A stretch of 64,000 bases of DNA from an uncultured Drancourtella sp. (GCA_937880845.1 CALFLL010000045.1:74603-138602), one strand, 5' to 3'; shown: positions 1 through 8,950, counted from the stretch's first letter. The notes: a model not told the origin generated them from the letters alone. A program made the numbers and translations.

Positions 1-865
1 TTCCTTTACAAAGCCCGATGACTACAAGGGCAGTATTGCAAATAATGCCATATACACTGACCCCGGTATTTCCGGTGTATTTTAAAAGCTGAAGATTGAA
101 TATAAAAATAGTAAGACCCGATGAAACTTCAATCAGAAAACTTGCAAATCCGTTTACAAAAATTTCTTTAAAAAAGGAAAGGCGAATATGACGTAAAGTA
201 AAACGAAGCTTATTCTTGCCTGAAAAGAAATGAAAGATCAGGATGACTACCGTAAGGCAAGAACCAATCACCGTAGCCAGAGCCGCTCCTTTCATTCCCA
301 TCTGCATTGGAAAGACAAACAAATAATCCAGAACGATATTTGTCACTCCACCGGCAATTACTGCATTCATTGCAAGTTTTGGTGCACCGTCATTTCGGAT
401 AAAAGTCTGGAGATAGGCTGATAAAAAGTAAGCTCCCATTCCCCATATAATATAAGGAATATAATCCATGATATACGGCATGGTTTCACTCGTAGCTCCG
501 AGCATCCATGCAAGCGGTTCCATAAAAACAGTACAAAGGATAAGACAGATTGCCCATGCAATTAGATTTAAAAGAAAAGAGGCGGTAAAATACGCGTTCG
601 CTTCTTCCGTCTTTTGTCTTCCGCGATAAATAGACATCAGAACAGATCCGCCTACTCCAAAAAGAAGACCAAGACCAAAGAAAATATTGTAAATAGGAAG
701 AGCAATGTTAAGTGCAGCCATAGCGGTCGTGCCGATACCTTTTCCGATGATGATCGTATCAGCTAAAATATAGACGGAAGTGACCATCGTACCACAGATG
801 GACGGAGTCAGATATCGTCTGAAAAGAGCCCTGACAGGCTGAGAAATAAAATCTTTTGTATTCAT
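1..865 (-). CDS. MATE family efflux transporter (5' part; gene runs off the window)
   Basis: Translating the minus strand from the ATG at 865 gives an open frame of about 288 codons that reaches the window edge, so the C-terminal part is missing. The protein begins MNTKDFISQPVRALFRRYLT and continues as a series of hydrophobic segments with the MATE-type pattern (LADTIIIGKGIG, LNIALPIYNIFFGLG, NDGAPKLAMNAVIAGG). MATE proteins export cationic drugs or metabolites using a Na+ or H+ gradient; this one resembles the MepA-like subgroup, but its substrate cannot be told. A GAGGAGA ribosome binding site lies just upstream of the chosen start. It points away from the pdaA-like gene's promoter side and shares no operon with sequence visible here. 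Confidence 0.85.
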   Translation of the reverse strand, partial: MNTKDFISQPVRALFRRYLTPSICGTMVTSVYILADTIIIGKGIGTTAMAALNIALPIYNIFFGLGLLFGVGGSVLMSIYRGRQKTEEANAYFTASFLLNLIAWAICLILCTVFMEPLAWMLGATSETMPYIMDYIPYIIWGMGAYFLSAYLQTFIRNDGAPKLAMNAVIAGGVTNIVLDYLFVFPMQMGMKGAALATVIGSCLTVVILIFHFFSGKNKLRFTLRHIRLSFFKEIFVNGFASFLIEVSSGLTIFIFNLQLLKYTGNTGVSVYGIICNTALVVIGLCKG

Positions 866-1010
866 AAAGTTCTCCTCGTGACAGTATGTTCTAAAATAGT
901 GCAATACAACAATAGTATATCATAAAAAGAGAAAAAATTCATCGGATTTATTTAATGATGCAGATTTTGCAAAAAGGGAAGAATTTTTTGTGGTAGCATA
1001 AATAGAGAAT

Positions 1011-1050
1011 AAAAACGTCTTGCTTCATATTGGAAGCAGGATGTTTTTAT
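1011..1050. terminator. Bidirectional rho-independent terminator between the MATE and pdaA genes
   Basis: The arms AAAAACGTCTTGCTTC and GAAGCAGGATGTTTTTAT form a hairpin with one G-T pair and a six-base loop. On the minus strand the hairpin is followed by a T run, so it probably ends pdaA transcription. Confidence 0.75.
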
Positions 1051-1063
1051 CTGAAAAGAAATT

Positions 1064-1888
1064 TTATTTTTCAGAGATAAGGTGATTTAAAGAGTCAAAG
1101 TGATATCCCATATCTTCCCATTTTGTAAGAAGTTCATCAAGGATTGTGCCGTTGGTATCGGAGGTATTGTGAAGAAGGATGATGGCACCCGGATGGACAC
1201 GCCCCAGGAGTTTATCGAAAGCTTCTTCTTTGGAAGGTTGCTGGTTTTTGTACCAGTCTACATAGGCAAGACTCCAGAAAAAGGTGTGATATCCCATTTC
1301 TTTTGCCATTCGGAGATTTTCTGTATTATATTTTCCTTGAGGAGGACGATAATACTTGTTCATGGCAGTCCCGGTTGTTTTTTGAAAAAGAGTTTCTACA
1401 CTTTCAAGTTCTTTCCGGAAAGAAATTTCCGTGGAAATCTGAGACATATCCGGGTGATGATAAGTATGATTTCCTACGGTATGCCCTTCTTTTACCATTC
1501 GTTTTAAAAGAGAGGGTTCGTCTTTTACAAAATTGCCTACAACAAAAAAGGTAGCCGGTGCTTTGTGTTTTTTTAAGGCATCCAGGATTTTTGCCGTATT
1601 TCCATTTTCATACCCACAGTCAAAAGTAAGATAAAGTACTTTGTCTTTTGTATGATCGTTAATATAAAAAGCATGGTATTTCGCAAGGTCATCAGGAGAA
1701 GCATTCCCGATGGGAGGTTTTCCTTTTTCCTGAAAGCTAAGTCCCCATCCGGAGGTGGCCTCTGAACTGGCAGTATAACTCTGTATTTTCTGAAAGAACA
1801 TGCCGATTCCTGTACCGACCAAATAGGAAAGAACAAGAAAAAGGAGGAGAAAAGCCGATTTTTTCAAATGTGTTTTGTTTTTTAACAT
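1064..1888 (-). CDS. pdaA: Polysaccharide deacetylase, PdaA-like (delta-lactam biosynthetic de-N-acetylase)
   Basis: 274 residues with an N-terminal membrane anchor (about residues 11-31) and a NodB-type deacetylase domain facing the wall. Motifs: TFDCGYENG (88-96), with the catalytic Asp90; NHTYHHPDMS (140-149), with metal-binding His; RPPQGKYN (181-188); and a C-terminal LLHNTSD segment. NodB enzymes usually read TFDDG. PdaA proteins replace the second Asp with Asn, and this one has Cys there. PdaA removes the acetyl group from MurNAc so that muramic delta-lactam forms in spore cortex; that role here is inferred from similarity and from nearby sporulation genes. A GAGGGAA ribosome binding site supports the start. 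Confidence 0.85.
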   Translation of the reverse strand: MLKNKTHLKKSAFLLLFLVLSYLVGTGIGMFFQKIQSYTASSEATSGWGLSFQEKGKPPIGNASPDDLAKYHAFYINDHTKDKVLYLTFDCGYENGNTAKILDALKKHKAPATFFVVGNFVKDEPSLLKRMVKEGHTVGNHTYHHPDMSQISTEISFRKELESVETLFQKTTGTAMNKYYRPPQGKYNTENLRMAKEMGYHTFFWSLAYVDWYKNQQPSKEEAFDKLLGRVHPGAIILLHNTSDTNGTILDELLTKWEDMGYHFDSLNHLISEK

Positions 1889-1950
1889 AAGAATTCCCTC
1901 AAAAGATATTTGATTGATTATATGCAGACGGAGAGGAAAATAGAAAAAGT

Positions 1951-1979
1951 GTATATGGTAAAATCATCTTGCATATATT
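1951..1979 (+). promoter_or_regulatory. Candidate sigma-E-type promoter for yqfC-yqfD
   Basis: GTATATG (1951-1957) and CATATATT (1972-1979), spaced 14 bases, resemble the sporulation sigma-E boxes. In Bacillus subtilis yqfD is expressed in the mother cell under sigma-E, which fits, but the match is imperfect. Confidence 0.35.
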
Positions 1980-2009
1980 GCTAGAAAAGCAAGGTGTGAG
2001 GTTAATTTT

Positions 2010-2336
2010 ATGGGGAAAAGGAAAAACAGGAAAGATTATCAGAATACACCTCGCGGGGATGCCTTGCGGCAGAAGATTGCGGAAACGGTAAATGCTCCGA
2101 AAGATGTTGTTCTTGGAATACCGCTTTTGCATATGACGGGACAGACAGAGCTTTGCATAGAAAATTACAGAGGAATCTTGGAATATACAGATGAACTGAT
2201 TCGGGTAAAAACAAAATCGGGAATTCTTAAGATTACGGGGCGGTGTCTTCAGATTGAATATTATTTGAATGATGATATGAAAGTCAGAGGACAAATTTGG
2301 AAAATCGAGTTTGAAAAGGGGGAGAAACATTGCTGA
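2010..2336 (+). CDS. yqfC: YabP/YqfC family sporulation protein
   Basis: 108 residues, small and without a clear membrane segment. The pattern IPLLHMTGQTELCIENYRGI followed by the region VKTKSGILKITGRCLQIEYYLND is typical of the YabP/YqfC family, whose members are made during sporulation; the molecular function is not known. The stop codon overlaps the start of yqfD by a few bases, so the two are probably translated together, as in other Firmicutes. A GTGAGG ribosome binding site lies about eight bases before the ATG. Confidence 0.85.
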   Translation: MGKRKNRKDYQNTPRGDALRQKIAETVNAPKDVVLGIPLLHMTGQTELCIENYRGILEYTDELIRVKTKSGILKITGRCLQIEYYLNDDMKVRGQIWKIEFEKGEKHC

Positions 2337-3565
2337 CACGGATATTACGTTGGCTGAAAGGCTGTGTCAGGATACGTATCAGGGGATATTCTCCGGAAAG
2401 GTTTTTGAATCTTTGTAGATATCACCATATCCCAGTCTGGGGACTGACACCGAAGAGGAATGCATATGAAATGTATATAACGGTTCAGAGTGTACGTCGT
2501 TTAAAACCAATCTTAAAAAAGACCGGAACAAAAATGGAAATTTTAAAAAAACAAGGATTGCCTTTTTTTGTGTTCCGACATAGAAAGAGAAAATTTTTTT
2601 GTGTGGGAGGGATTGGCTGCATTTTACTTGTATATATCTTTTCGCTTTTTATTTGGGATATTGATATTTCGGGAAATCATGTCCGGACTGATGAAACTGT
2701 ACTTTCCTTTTTGAGAAAAAACGGGGTTTCCTGCGGAATGAGGCGTTCTGATGTGGATTGTCAGGATCTTGTGAAAATGATTCGCAAAGAATTTGATGAT
2801 ATTATCTGGGTGTCGGCATCACTTACGGGAAGCAGGATTGAAATCCATATAAAAGAAAACAGTGATTCAAAAGAAATAAAAGAAAAGAAGAAAACGAAAG
2901 ATGGTACAGATTTGATTGCGGAAAAAGATGGGGTTATTAAGAAAATCGTAACACGAAGCGGAATTCCAAAGGTACATGAGGGCGATAGGGTCAAAAAAGG
3001 AGATGTCCTTGTTTCCGGAAGAGTCGATATACAAAATGACAACAAAGAAACGGTAGCATATCAGTATCAGGATTCAGATGCGGATATCCTCATACAGTCA
3101 GAAGAAATATATGAAGATACCCTTCCTCTTGAGTATTCGGTAAAGGAATATGACAAGCATATAAAACGTCGTTTTTATATAAAAACAGAAAAGAAAGAGT
3201 ATGTTTTTGGAGGCAATCTGAAACAAGGAGAAAATACTGAGCTTCATTCGGCCGAAACCAGGCTTGGATTTTCGGACAGTTTTTTACTTCCTGTTTCTGT
3301 AGGAATAAAAGAACAAAAAACATATCAAAATAGAAAAAAAATCTATACTCAAAAACAATATCAGGCAATATTAAGTCAACATTTTGAACGATTCTGTAAG
3401 GATTTAAGAAAAAAAGGGGTTCAAATTCTCAAGAATGATGTTAAAATATACAAGGATAAAAACAACGCACAGGCAAAAGGAAAATTGATTCTTTTAGAAA
3501 AGTGCGGAAAGGAAAGAAAAACAGAACATGTCAATCTTAGAGAGAATCGTGGAAATACCGGCTGA
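2330..3565 (+). CDS. yqfD: Sporulation protein YqfD
   Basis: 411 residues. Residues about 1-85 are basic and soluble (WLKGCVRIRIRGYSPERFLN), followed by one membrane segment (about 90-112) and a large extracytoplasmic beta-rich domain containing DGVIKKIVTRSGIPKVHEGD, the YqfD/stage IV signature. YqfD is needed for spore formation in Bacillus; it acts in the mother cell, its exact job being unknown. The start is TTG, chosen because GGGGGAG lies directly upstream and the codon overlaps the yqfC stop. The 3' end overlaps the phoH start by 38 bases. Confidence 0.85.
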   Translation: MLTRILRWLKGCVRIRIRGYSPERFLNLCRYHHIPVWGLTPKRNAYEMYITVQSVRRLKPILKKTGTKMEILKKQGLPFFVFRHRKRKFFCVGGIGCILLVYIFSLFIWDIDISGNHVRTDETVLSFLRKNGVSCGMRRSDVDCQDLVKMIRKEFDDIIWVSASLTGSRIEIHIKENSDSKEIKEKKKTKDGTDLIAEKDGVIKKIVTRSGIPKVHEGDRVKKGDVLVSGRVDIQNDNKETVAYQYQDSDADILIQSEEIYEDTLPLEYSVKEYDKHIKRRFYIKTEKKEYVFGGNLKQGENTELHSAETRLGFSDSFLLPVSVGIKEQKTYQNRKKIYTQKQYQAILSQHFERFCKDLRKKGVQILKNDVKIYKDKNNAQAKGKLILLEKCGKERKTEHVNLRENRGNTG

Positions 3566-4535
3566 GCATGAAGTAAATATATTTGGCCGGTTAGATGCAT
3601 ATGCAAAAAAAATTGAAAGAACTCTTCATGTAACACTGATCGAAAGAAACGGCGAAGTGAAAATCATGGGAGAAGAGAACAGGACAAGACAGGCGGCGGA
3701 AATTTTAGAACAGTTACTTGGATTGTCGATGAGAGGAAATGTGATAACGGAACAAAATGTAGATTATCTGCTCGCATTGTCCATGGAAGAAAGTAAAGGA
3801 AGTATTCTTGAAATTGATAAAGATGTGATCGCACATACCATACAGGGGAAGCCGATCAAACCAAAGACTTTTGGACAGAAAAGTTATGTGGATTCCATAA
3901 GAAATGATATGGTTGTATTTGGTCTCGGACCGGCAGGAACGGGAAAAACTTATCTGGCTATGGCCATGGCAATCACGGCATTTAAGAATAATGAGGTCGG
4001 AAGGATTATTTTAACACGTCCGGCCATTGAGGCAGGCGAAAAACTGGGCTTTCTTCCGGGAGATCTGCAAAGCAAGATAGATCCGTATTTGCGTCCTCTT
4101 TATGATGCACTATATCAGATTATGGGAGCAGAGAGTTTTCAGAAAAATTCGGAAAAAGGTCTGATCGAAGTAGCACCTCTTGCCTATATGAGAGGGCGGA
4201 CTTTGGATAATGCGTTTATTATTCTTGATGAAGCCCAAAATACGACACCTGCCCAGATGAAGATGTTTTTGACACGTATCGGATTTGGATCCAAAGTAGT
4301 CATTACCGGAGACGAAACACAAAAAGATCTTCCGTCCGGTCAGACATCGGGACTGGATGTAGCGGTAAAAGTAGTAAAAGGACTGGAAGGCATCAGCATC
4401 TGTCATTTGACAAGCAAGGATGTTGTAAGGCATCCTCTTGTTCAGAAAATAGTAAAAGCGTATGAGGCTTACGAAAAAAAAGAAGAAGTTTCAAAAAAAG
4501 GAAGAAGAAAAGCCAATTCAAAGCGCAGAGGATAA
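3528..4535 (+). CDS. phoH: PhoH family ATPase
   Basis: 335 residues. An N-terminal KH-like/PhoH leader (about 1-70) precedes a P-loop domain with Walker A GPAGTGKT (134-141) and Walker B FIILDEAQN (about 231-239), then TGDETQKDLP. PhoH (YbeZ-like) proteins are cytoplasmic ATPases linked to RNA metabolism and often encoded beside YbeY, as here. The reading frame starts inside the end of yqfD; no later Met keeps the full N-terminal domain, so the overlap is probably real and suggests translational coupling. The basic C-terminal tail (KKEEVSKKGRRKANSKRRG) overlaps the region before ybeY. Confidence 0.92.
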   Translation: MSILERIVEIPAEHEVNIFGRLDAYAKKIERTLHVTLIERNGEVKIMGEENRTRQAAEILEQLLGLSMRGNVITEQNVDYLLALSMEESKGSILEIDKDVIAHTIQGKPIKPKTFGQKSYVDSIRNDMVVFGLGPAGTGKTYLAMAMAITAFKNNEVGRIILTRPAIEAGEKLGFLPGDLQSKIDPYLRPLYDALYQIMGAESFQKNSEKGLIEVAPLAYMRGRTLDNAFIILDEAQNTTPAQMKMFLTRIGFGSKVVITGDETQKDLPSGQTSGLDVAVKVVKGLEGISICHLTSKDVVRHPLVQKIVKAYEAYEKKEEVSKKGRRKANSKRRG

Positions 4536-4545
4536 AGGAGTAAAT

Positions 4546-5040
4546 ATGAGTTTATATTTTGAAGAAGAATCAGAAATCAAACTTCCGTTTCCTTGTCGGG
4601 AAACGGCTGAAAAGGTAATCGAAGCGGTTTTGGATTATGAAGGATTTCCATATGAAGCCGAAGTAGAACTGCTTCTTACAAATAATGAAGGAATCCACGA
4701 ACTGAACTTGGAATATAGAGAAATCGACCGTCCTACGGATGTCCTGTCTTTTCCGATGATTGAATATGAAGAGGGAGGAAAGTTTGACTTTCTTGAAGAT
4801 GATCTGGAATCGTTTGATCCCGAAACAGGAGAGGCGGTTCTTGGAAATATTGTGATTTCAAAAGAAAAAGTGATTTCCCAGGCTGAAGAGTATGGACATT
4901 CCCTTTTGAGAGAATATGCTTTTCTTATAGCCCACAGTATGTTACACTTACTTGGATATGACCATATAAAAGAAGAAGACAGAGTTATAATGGAGAAAAA
5001 GCAAAGAGAAATTCTGGACAGTCTTGGAATATCCAGATAG
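4546..5040 (+). CDS. ybeY: rRNA maturation endoribonuclease YbeY
   Basis: 164 residues. The zinc-binding motif H-x3-H-x5-H is present as HSMLHLLGYDH near residue 130-140, and NLEYREIDRPTDVLSFP matches the family's conserved middle. YbeY trims 16S rRNA 3' ends and takes part in ribosome quality control. The frame is open 28 codons further upstream, but I chose this ATG because AAAGGAG lies six bases before it; the upstream part is lysine-rich and unlike YbeY. phoH just upstream is the usual partner. Confidence 0.93.
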   Translation: MSLYFEEESEIKLPFPCRETAEKVIEAVLDYEGFPYEAEVELLLTNNEGIHELNLEYREIDRPTDVLSFPMIEYEEGGKFDFLEDDLESFDPETGEAVLGNIVISKEKVISQAEEYGHSLLREYAFLIAHSMLHLLGYDHIKEEDRVIMEKKQREILDSLGISR

Positions 5041-5081
5041 CAAGTAAAGCAAAAGAAAAAATCAACTAAGTGGGGTGTTTT

Positions 5082-6731
5082 ATGAAGAAAAAGAAAAGCG
5101 GAAATGAATTTCTGGTACAAGGAGGAATCCTTGCAGCAGCAGGTATGATTTCCAGAATCATCGGAATGCTATATCGTATTCCTCTTTTAAATATCATGGG
5201 AAGAACCGGTCAGGGATTTTATGAAGTTGCTTATCAGATTTACAGTATCGCATTGATACTGACTTCTTACAGTCTTCCTCTTGCAGTATCAAAACTGGTA
5301 TCTTCCAGATTATCAAAAGGAGAAGAAAAGAATGCATACCGTATTTTGAAGGCAGCACTTTTGTTTGCGGTTGCCGTAGGAGGAGCGGTAAGTTTTCTTA
5401 TCTTTTTCGGTGCAGATTTTATTGCGGATGATATTATGAATATGGGAATGAGTTCATATGGGCTGAAGGTATTGGCTCCCGGACTGTTTCTCGTATCTGT
5501 GATGGGAGTGCTTAGAGGATATTTCCAGGGACGCGGTTCTATGGTACCGACGGCAATTTCGCAGATTCTGGAGCAGGTTGTCCATGCCATTGTCAGCATT
5601 ATCGGAGCGGCCATTCTGATGAAATATGGACAGAGTGTGGCAGAAGCAAAAGGAAATAGGCTGTATGGTCCTGCTTTTTCGGCAGCGGGAGCAACACTTG
5701 GAGTTATTGTAGGCGGTTTGGTTGCATTGATTTTTCTTGTGCTGATTTTTTATGCATATAAAGCAAATTTGGAAAGAAATCTGAGAAAGGACAAGACTGT
5801 AAAACAAGAGTCTTTCAGGTTTATTTTCCGTATTCTGCTTTTGACACTGGCTCCGGTTATTTTAAGCTCTACTGTTTATAATATACAGAATGTGATTGAC
5901 AGTGCCATGTTTACTTCAATAACTACCATACAGGGATTTACGGAGAAAAAATGTGCGGATCTGTTGGGAAGCCTGGGACAGTATTATACATTATTTAATG
6001 TTCCTCTGTTTATGGCAAATGCATTGGGAGCATCTGTGGTGCCGCCTCTTGTACGGGCTTACGAGAATGAAAACTGGGAAGAAGTGCATAAGAAAATTGA
6101 ACTTGCAATGCGTATGACAATGCTTGTGGCAGTTCCGAGTGCCGTGGCTTTTATCGTTATACCAAAACCGATGCTGGATCTGATCTGGGGTTCCATTGAT
6201 AATACAGTTGCGGCAAATCTGTTCCGTATCGGTGCTATTTCCATTATTTTTTATTCAGTATCTACTCTTACCAATGCGGTTTTGCAGGGAGTAAACAAAA
6301 TGATGTCACCGGTAAAGAATGCGACCATATCCCTTATCATCCACATTGTGGCACTGTTTATCATGCTTGTGGTATTCCATTGGAATATTTATGCAGTTGT
6401 TGCAAGTAAGGTGATTTTCGGACTTGTGATGTGTATTTTAAACGCTCATAATCTGAAACAGGCGGTAGGATATGTTCAGGAAAAGAAAAAGACCATCGTT
6501 CTTCCGTGTATCGCCGCTTGTATCATGGGTGTGATTGTGTTTATTGTACAGTTCGTTACGGCACTTATGATCAACAGTACAGTGTCAACAGTTCTCTCGA
6601 TTGTGGTTGGTGTGATTGTCTATGTAATCGCATTGCTAGCCATCGGGGGACTAACAGAACAGGAAATCCTGGCATTCCCAAAAGGAAAGACTATTGCGGG
6701 AATCCTGAAGAAAACACATTTGTTAAAATAG
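5082..6731 (+). CDS. MOP-superfamily lipid flippase, SpoVB/MurJ-like
   Basis: About 549 residues with roughly 14 membrane segments. The opening FLVQGGILAAAGMISRIIGM and the motif LRGYFQGRGSMVPTAISQILEQ are typical of the polysaccharide-transporter/SpoVB group in the multidrug/oligosaccharidyl-lipid/polysaccharide superfamily. Such proteins flip lipid-linked sugar precursors across the membrane; in Clostridia members include SpoVB, needed for spore cortex, and MurJ-like lipid II flippases. Sequence alone does not separate these roles here. A GTG four codons upstream is possible, but the ATG follows a G-rich TGGGGTG element at normal spacing. Confidence 0.85.
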   Translation: MKKKKSGNEFLVQGGILAAAGMISRIIGMLYRIPLLNIMGRTGQGFYEVAYQIYSIALILTSYSLPLAVSKLVSSRLSKGEEKNAYRILKAALLFAVAVGGAVSFLIFFGADFIADDIMNMGMSSYGLKVLAPGLFLVSVMGVLRGYFQGRGSMVPTAISQILEQVVHAIVSIIGAAILMKYGQSVAEAKGNRLYGPAFSAAGATLGVIVGGLVALIFLVLIFYAYKANLERNLRKDKTVKQESFRFIFRILLLTLAPVILSSTVYNIQNVIDSAMFTSITTIQGFTEKKCADLLGSLGQYYTLFNVPLFMANALGASVVPPLVRAYENENWEEVHKKIELAMRMTMLVAVPSAVAFIVIPKPMLDLIWGSIDNTVAANLFRIGAISIIFYSVSTLTNAVLQGVNKMMSPVKNATISLIIHIVALFIMLVVFHWNIYAVVASKVIFGLVMCILNAHNLKQAVGYVQEKKKTIVLPCIAACIMGVIVFIVQFVTALMINSTVSTVLSIVVGVIVYVIALLAIGGLTEQEILAFPKGKTIAGILKKTHLLK

Positions 6732-6739
6732 GAGAAAAT

Positions 6740-7546
6740 ATGAAACGTCTTTTAATGATCCATGATCTGTGTTCTGTTGGAAAAGCTGCAATGATGAATA
6801 TGATTCCTATATTAAATACAATGGAAGTCGAGGTTTGTCCGCTTCCGACTATGCTTTTATCTACTCACACAGGAGGATTCGGCAAGCCGGCGATTTTTCC
6901 GGTTCCTGGTGCTTATTTGAAAGAATGTATCCGTCATTATCAAAGAGAACACATTACTTTTGACTGTATTTTTACAGGTTATCTTGGTACAGAAGAGATG
7001 GCGGATACTGTAAATGAAATATTGATGCAATATCCGGAGGTTCCGGTCATTATGGATCCCATTATGGGAGATAACGGAAGGTATTACAGCAATTTTGACG
7101 ATGATTATAAAGAAGCACTTTTGCCTCTGGTAAGAAAAGCGGATATTCTTCTTCCCAATCTGACGGAAGCGGCTCTTCTTTGTGACATTCCGTTTGAAAG
7201 GTGCGAAAAGGAAGAAAGCAGGTTGATAGATGCCATGAGAAGAAAGATGAAGGCAGATTTCATCCTTACAGGAGTACCGTCTTTAGAAAGAACGGTAAAA
7301 ATTGCGGTCTGCTGTAAGGAGCGGACAGAAATAATTACGGAATCAAAAATACCGTATGTTTCGCACGGGACGGGAGATCTTTTTGATGCGGTTTTTACAG
7401 GAGCATGGTTACAGGGTGAAAGCTGTGTCGAAAGTGCCAGAAAAGCCCATGAATTTGTCGCACAATGTCTGATGGAAAAGCAAAAAGAAGCAACATCAGA
7501 AAGAGCGGGGATTCCTTTTGAAAAGCTTCTCGGCAAGCTTGTATAA
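6740..7546 (+). CDS. Pyridoxamine kinase, PdxY/PfkB-like
   Basis: 268 residues. The start LLMIHDLCSVGKAAMMNMIP, the segment PTMLLSTHTGGFG, VIMDPIMGDNG and the C-terminal HGTGDLFDAVF (anion hole and catalytic Asp in the GTGD motif) match ATP-dependent pyridoxal/pyridoxamine kinases. The enzyme would phosphorylate B6 vitamers to supply PLP. The start ATG has a good GGAG ribosome binding site overlapping the end of the flippase gene, so the two genes are probably co-transcribed although functionally unrelated. Confidence 0.85.
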   Translation: MKRLLMIHDLCSVGKAAMMNMIPILNTMEVEVCPLPTMLLSTHTGGFGKPAIFPVPGAYLKECIRHYQREHITFDCIFTGYLGTEEMADTVNEILMQYPEVPVIMDPIMGDNGRYYSNFDDDYKEALLPLVRKADILLPNLTEAALLCDIPFERCEKEESRLIDAMRRKMKADFILTGVPSLERTVKIAVCCKERTEIITESKIPYVSHGTGDLFDAVFTGAWLQGESCVESARKAHEFVAQCLMEKQKEATSERAGIPFEKLLGKLV

Positions 7547-7591
7547 AAATAAGAAGAAAGCCAATACTGTATAAAAAAGGAGAGTGCTTCT

Positions 7592-7978
7592 ATGAAAAAA
7601 TATGGTATTTGGTTTTGTGTATTGTTTTTAGGGTGCATTGCTGTTTTGACGGCTGCTTTTCAGTTCAGTTTCCGGTATTCAAAAGAAAAAGCACAAGAAG
7701 AAGCCCGGATTAAACAGGCGGTCATAAAAGAAGAAAAAGAAAAGCAGGAGTATGCGGTTGCTGCCGAAGGAAACGTAAGTAAAGAAGACGAGGTGTTCTA
7801 CTTGACGGAGTTAAATGGATTTGTGGCTGTATATAAGTCCGACAAAAAGACGATTTACGAATATACGAACATCGAAGTGGAAAATTTGCCGGAAGACGTA
7901 AGAAATGAAATCAAAAATGGAAAGGAAATCCGATCTGTTGAAAAACTGTATGGGTTCCTTGAAAATTATTCCAGTTAA
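7592..7978 (+). CDS. Membrane-anchored protein with BofC C-terminal-like domain
   Basis: 128 residues: a single N-terminal membrane segment (about residues 5-25), a charged helical linker (about 30-52) and a compact C-terminal domain whose pattern FYLTELNGFVAVYKSDKKTI, then ENLPEDVRNEIKNGKEI and a final EKLYGFLENY, resembles the BofC C-terminal domain. BofC in Bacillus inhibits the SpoIVB protease during sporulation. The N-terminal BofC domain is absent and I am not sure the function is kept. AAAGGAGAG precedes the ATG. Confidence 0.6.
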   Translation: MKKYGIWFCVLFLGCIAVLTAAFQFSFRYSKEKAQEEARIKQAVIKEEKEKQEYAVAAEGNVSKEDEVFYLTELNGFVAVYKSDKKTIYEYTNIEVENLPEDVRNEIKNGKEIRSVEKLYGFLENYSS

Positions 7979-7996
7979 AAGGAAGGTACAAGTAAG

Positions 7997-8218
7997 ATGA
8001 AAGAAGAAAAGATTCAAAGAATCAATGAATTATATCATAAATCAAAATCCATAGGATTAACCGAAGCGGAGAAAAAAGAGCAGAAGATTTTAAGGCAGGA
8101 ATATATTGATTCCTTTCGGGAAAACCTGCGGGGACAGTTAAACAATATTTCCATCAAAGAAAAGGATGGTACCATTGTCAATCTTGGAGAAAAATTTGGA
8201 AACAAAAAAAGAAATTAG
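7997..8218 (+). CDS. DUF896 (YnzC-like) protein
   Basis: 73 residues, cytoplasmic and helical. The family pattern is plain: INELYHKSKSIGLTEAEKKE followed by LRQEYIDSFRENLRGQL. Structures of DUF896 proteins show a helical hairpin; in B. subtilis a member is linked to the SOS-controlled yneA operon, but no function is settled. The 3' end overlaps the next gene by about 23 bases in another frame. Confidence 0.85.
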   Translation: MKEEKIQRINELYHKSKSIGLTEAEKKEQKILRQEYIDSFRENLRGQLNNISIKEKDGTIVNLGEKFGNKKRN

Positions 8219-8756
8219 AAAGCGGATCTGTTTTTTGCGTGATATGCTTTCAAATCAGGAAATACATGAAAAAAGCTGTAAGATCACAAAACGTTTGACG
8301 GAACATCCCTGTTATAAGCAGGCATCTCAGATTTTGGTTTATCGGAATTTCGGATCGGAAGTCGGGACACGGGAGGTGATTCTGGCAGCTTGGCGGGATG
8401 GAAAGAAGACGTATTCTCCCAGGATTTCCGGAAAAAAGATGGAGTTTTTGCAGGTTGGGGAATGGACGGATTATGAGAGCGGATTCCATGGCATTCAGGA
8501 GCCGAAAGTAACGTGTCCGTCTTTTGTGGAGGAGCCGGAAGGACAGGTTCTGATCGTGATGCCAGGTACGGTATTCGATAAAGCGAAACATCGTATTGGT
8601 TATGGCGGAGGTTATTATGACCGCTACCTGAAAAAACATCCTTCTTATAAGACGGCTGCCATCTGTTTTGAACTGCAGATGATGGAACATATTCCATATG
8701 AAAAGCATGATGTCAGTCCGGATGTAATTGTTACAGAAGAAAGAACATATGAATAG
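8196..8756 (+). CDS. 5-formyltetrahydrofolate cyclo-ligase
   Basis: About 186 residues. Converts 5-formyl-THF to 5,10-methenyl-THF with ATP. Recognisable parts are KKEIRKRICFLRDMLS at the N-terminus, the conserved LIVMPGTVFDKAKHRIGYGG region with GYGGGYYDRYL, and the C-terminal HDVSPDVIVTEERT. I chose a TTG start because GGAGA lies five bases upstream and the protein then begins like its family; the frame is open ten codons further up. It overlaps the DUF896 gene. Confidence 0.9.
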   Translation: METKKEIRKRICFLRDMLSNQEIHEKSCKITKRLTEHPCYKQASQILVYRNFGSEVGTREVILAAWRDGKKTYSPRISGKKMEFLQVGEWTDYESGFHGIQEPKVTCPSFVEEPEGQVLIVMPGTVFDKAKHRIGYGGGYYDRYLKKHPSYKTAAICFELQMMEHIPYEKHDVSPDVIVTEERTYE

Positions 8757-8767
8757 AGGAAGATAAA

Positions 8768-8947
8768 ATGCAGACATTACCAAAAGATCCGATCATGCTG
8801 TTGAGCACAGTAAACATGAAGCTGCGGGATTTTTATGACAGCCTGGACGAACTGTGCCGGGAAACCGGAGCGGACAAATCCGGAATTGTGCAGACACTAC
8901 GATCCATTGATTATGAATATGATCCAAACAGGAATCAGTTTATTTAA
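8768..8947 (+). CDS. DUF4250 domain protein
   Basis: 59 residues. It begins MQTLPKDPIMLLSTVNMKLR and continues with DFYDSLDELCRE, ending in YEYDPNRNQFI, the DUF4250 pattern. It is a small soluble helical protein of unknown role, common in Lachnospiraceae. GAGGAAG lies seven bases before the ATG, and the gene follows the cyclo-ligase by 11 bases, so it is the last gene of the operon before the terminator. Confidence 0.8.
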   Translation: MQTLPKDPIMLLSTVNMKLRDFYDSLDELCRETGADKSGIVQTLRSIDYEYDPNRNQFI

Positions 8948-8950
8948 AAG

